Assembly (NCBI GenBank): GCA_947071365.1
Contig: CAMTFT010000112.1
Span: forward strand, 1-6,423
DNA from: an uncultured bacterium
GTDB lineage: Bacteria; Bacillota; Clostridia; Lachnospirales; Lachnospiraceae
Reading direction: 5' to 3'
Length of the DNA: 6,423 nt
Both the position numbers and the translations under genes were made by a program. Below, in pieces: positions 6,204 to 6,423 of this stretch. Position 1 is the stretch's first letter, and every line of letters starts with the position of its first letter. Under the pieces are notes generated by a model, which saw only the letters and a program-made list of their open reading frames with translations, was not told where the DNA came from and did not search any database.

Positions 6204-6232
6204 ATTATACCGTTCGGTATATAGATTGTCAA
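6204..6232 (-). promoter_or_regulatory. Consensus sigma-A promoter of the TetR gene
   Basis: On the - strand, -35 TTGACA (6232-6227) and -10 TATAAT (6209-6204) are both perfect consensus with 17-bp spacing. Transcription would start near 6197, leaving a leader of about 33 bases before the ATG at 6163 that contains the AAAGGAG site. Confidence 0.88.
6206..6221. promoter_or_regulatory. Palindromic TetR-type operator
   Basis: TATACCG-TT-CGGTATA is a perfect 7+2+7 bp inverted repeat covering most of the -10 and part of the spacer of the TetR promoter. Size, symmetry and position fit an autoregulatory operator for the adjacent TetR protein. No second copy is seen near the divergent promoter. Confidence 0.8.
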
Positions 6233-6298
6233 TCATGAAATCTTACCTGTGATATATTATTCTCACTCAATACTTTTTTATATTCTTACAAATTTTAA

Positions 6299-6326
6299 TT
6301 GACAAGTGCTTTTTATTATATATAAT
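6299..6326 (+). promoter_or_regulatory. Consensus promoter facing the right contig edge
   Basis: TTGACA (6299-6304) and TATAAT (6321-6326) are both perfect consensus with 16-bp spacing, in an AT-rich stretch. Transcription would start near 6333 and run off the genomic insert at 6377. An ATG at 6363-6365 has only a weak AGG upstream and five genomic codons (MNILT) before the adapter, so I do not call a gene there. The rest of 6233-6298 is AT-rich with no other feature that I can support. Confidence 0.75.
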
Positions 6327-6377
6327 AAGAGATATAGTTACACCTGCTTCTATCAGGCTGCTATGAATATTCTGACC

Positions 6378-6423
6378 CTGTCTCTTATACACATCTGACG
6401 CTGCCGACGACTTAATAGGTGTA
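6378..6423 (-). other. Nextera (Tn5) library adapter with i5 index, not genomic
   Basis: This is the reverse complement of the left-end adapter plus three more P5-side bases. CTGTCTCTTATACACATCT (6378-6396) is the mosaic end, followed by the Read 1 arm, the index CTTAATAG (reverse of CTATTAAG) and GTGTA from the P5 primer. Genomic sequence ends at 6377. It is what a Read 2 shows when it reads through a short insert into an untrimmed adapter. Confidence 0.98.

Noticed and set aside
6164..6232. Longer TetR start at 6232 (23 extra residues)
   Set aside because: That start overlaps the -35 hexamer of the gene's promoter, and the ATG at 6163 has AAAGGAG upstream.
6363..6377. Start of a divergent gene (MNILT)
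   Set aside because: Only five codons are genomic and the ribosome binding site is weak; this is too little to call.
1..6420. Terminal inverted repeats suggesting a transposon or linear replicon
   Set aside because: The repeat is synthetic Nextera adapter plus i5 index on both ends.

Overview
The window is an assembled contig whose outer 43 bases on each side are sequencing-library adapter, not genome. They form a perfect inverted repeat (1-43 and 6378-6420), each made of an i5 index, the Nextera Read 1 adapter and the Tn5 mosaic end. The biological insert is about 44-6377. Its gene content, codon style and strong AGGAG ribosome binding sites suggest a low-to-mid GC Gram-positive Clostridia, most likely a gut Lachnospiraceae. 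That placement is an inference from protein style, because there is no rRNA or marker gene here.

Layout. At the left, on the + strand, is the C-terminal 121 codons of a surface-type protein with the end of a bacterial Ig-like (Big_2) domain. A bidirectional hairpin terminator (464-499) separates it from four genes on the - strand. In their direction of transcription these are: a TetR-family regulator (6163-5585), a cytoplasmic GH13 alpha-amylase-family hydrolase (5309-3954), a glycogen branching enzyme GlgB (3754-1706), and a CdaR/PucR-type regulator (1586-498). The right end (6233-6377) holds a consensus promoter pointing rightwards to a gene lost at the contig edge.

How the genes fit. The GH13 hydrolase and GlgB have no export signals and probably work together on intracellular alpha-glucan (glycogen or maltodextrin). 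They may be co-transcribed, since no clear terminator lies in the 199-base gap between them. The CdaR-type regulator follows a probable terminator and has its own ribosome binding site. Its target is not shown by the sequence. The TetR gene has a textbook self-regulated promoter (TTGACA-17-TATAAT) with a 16-bp palindromic operator covering the spacer and -10. It may also control the lost divergent gene.

The least explained part is 5367-5583, between the TetR gene and the GH13 gene. It holds two 67-69 bp direct repeats with a stem-preserving length change, then a 65-bp near-perfect hairpin, and an inverted 13-bp copy of the repeat's start that closes the structure right against the TetR stop codon. 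This looks like a small non-autonomous structured repeat or MITE/REP-like element. The GlgB N-terminus also carries three tandem 11-residue Lys/Ala/Thr repeats, unusual for the family. I see no CRISPR array, tRNA, rRNA or transposase gene, and no clear new multi-gene system.
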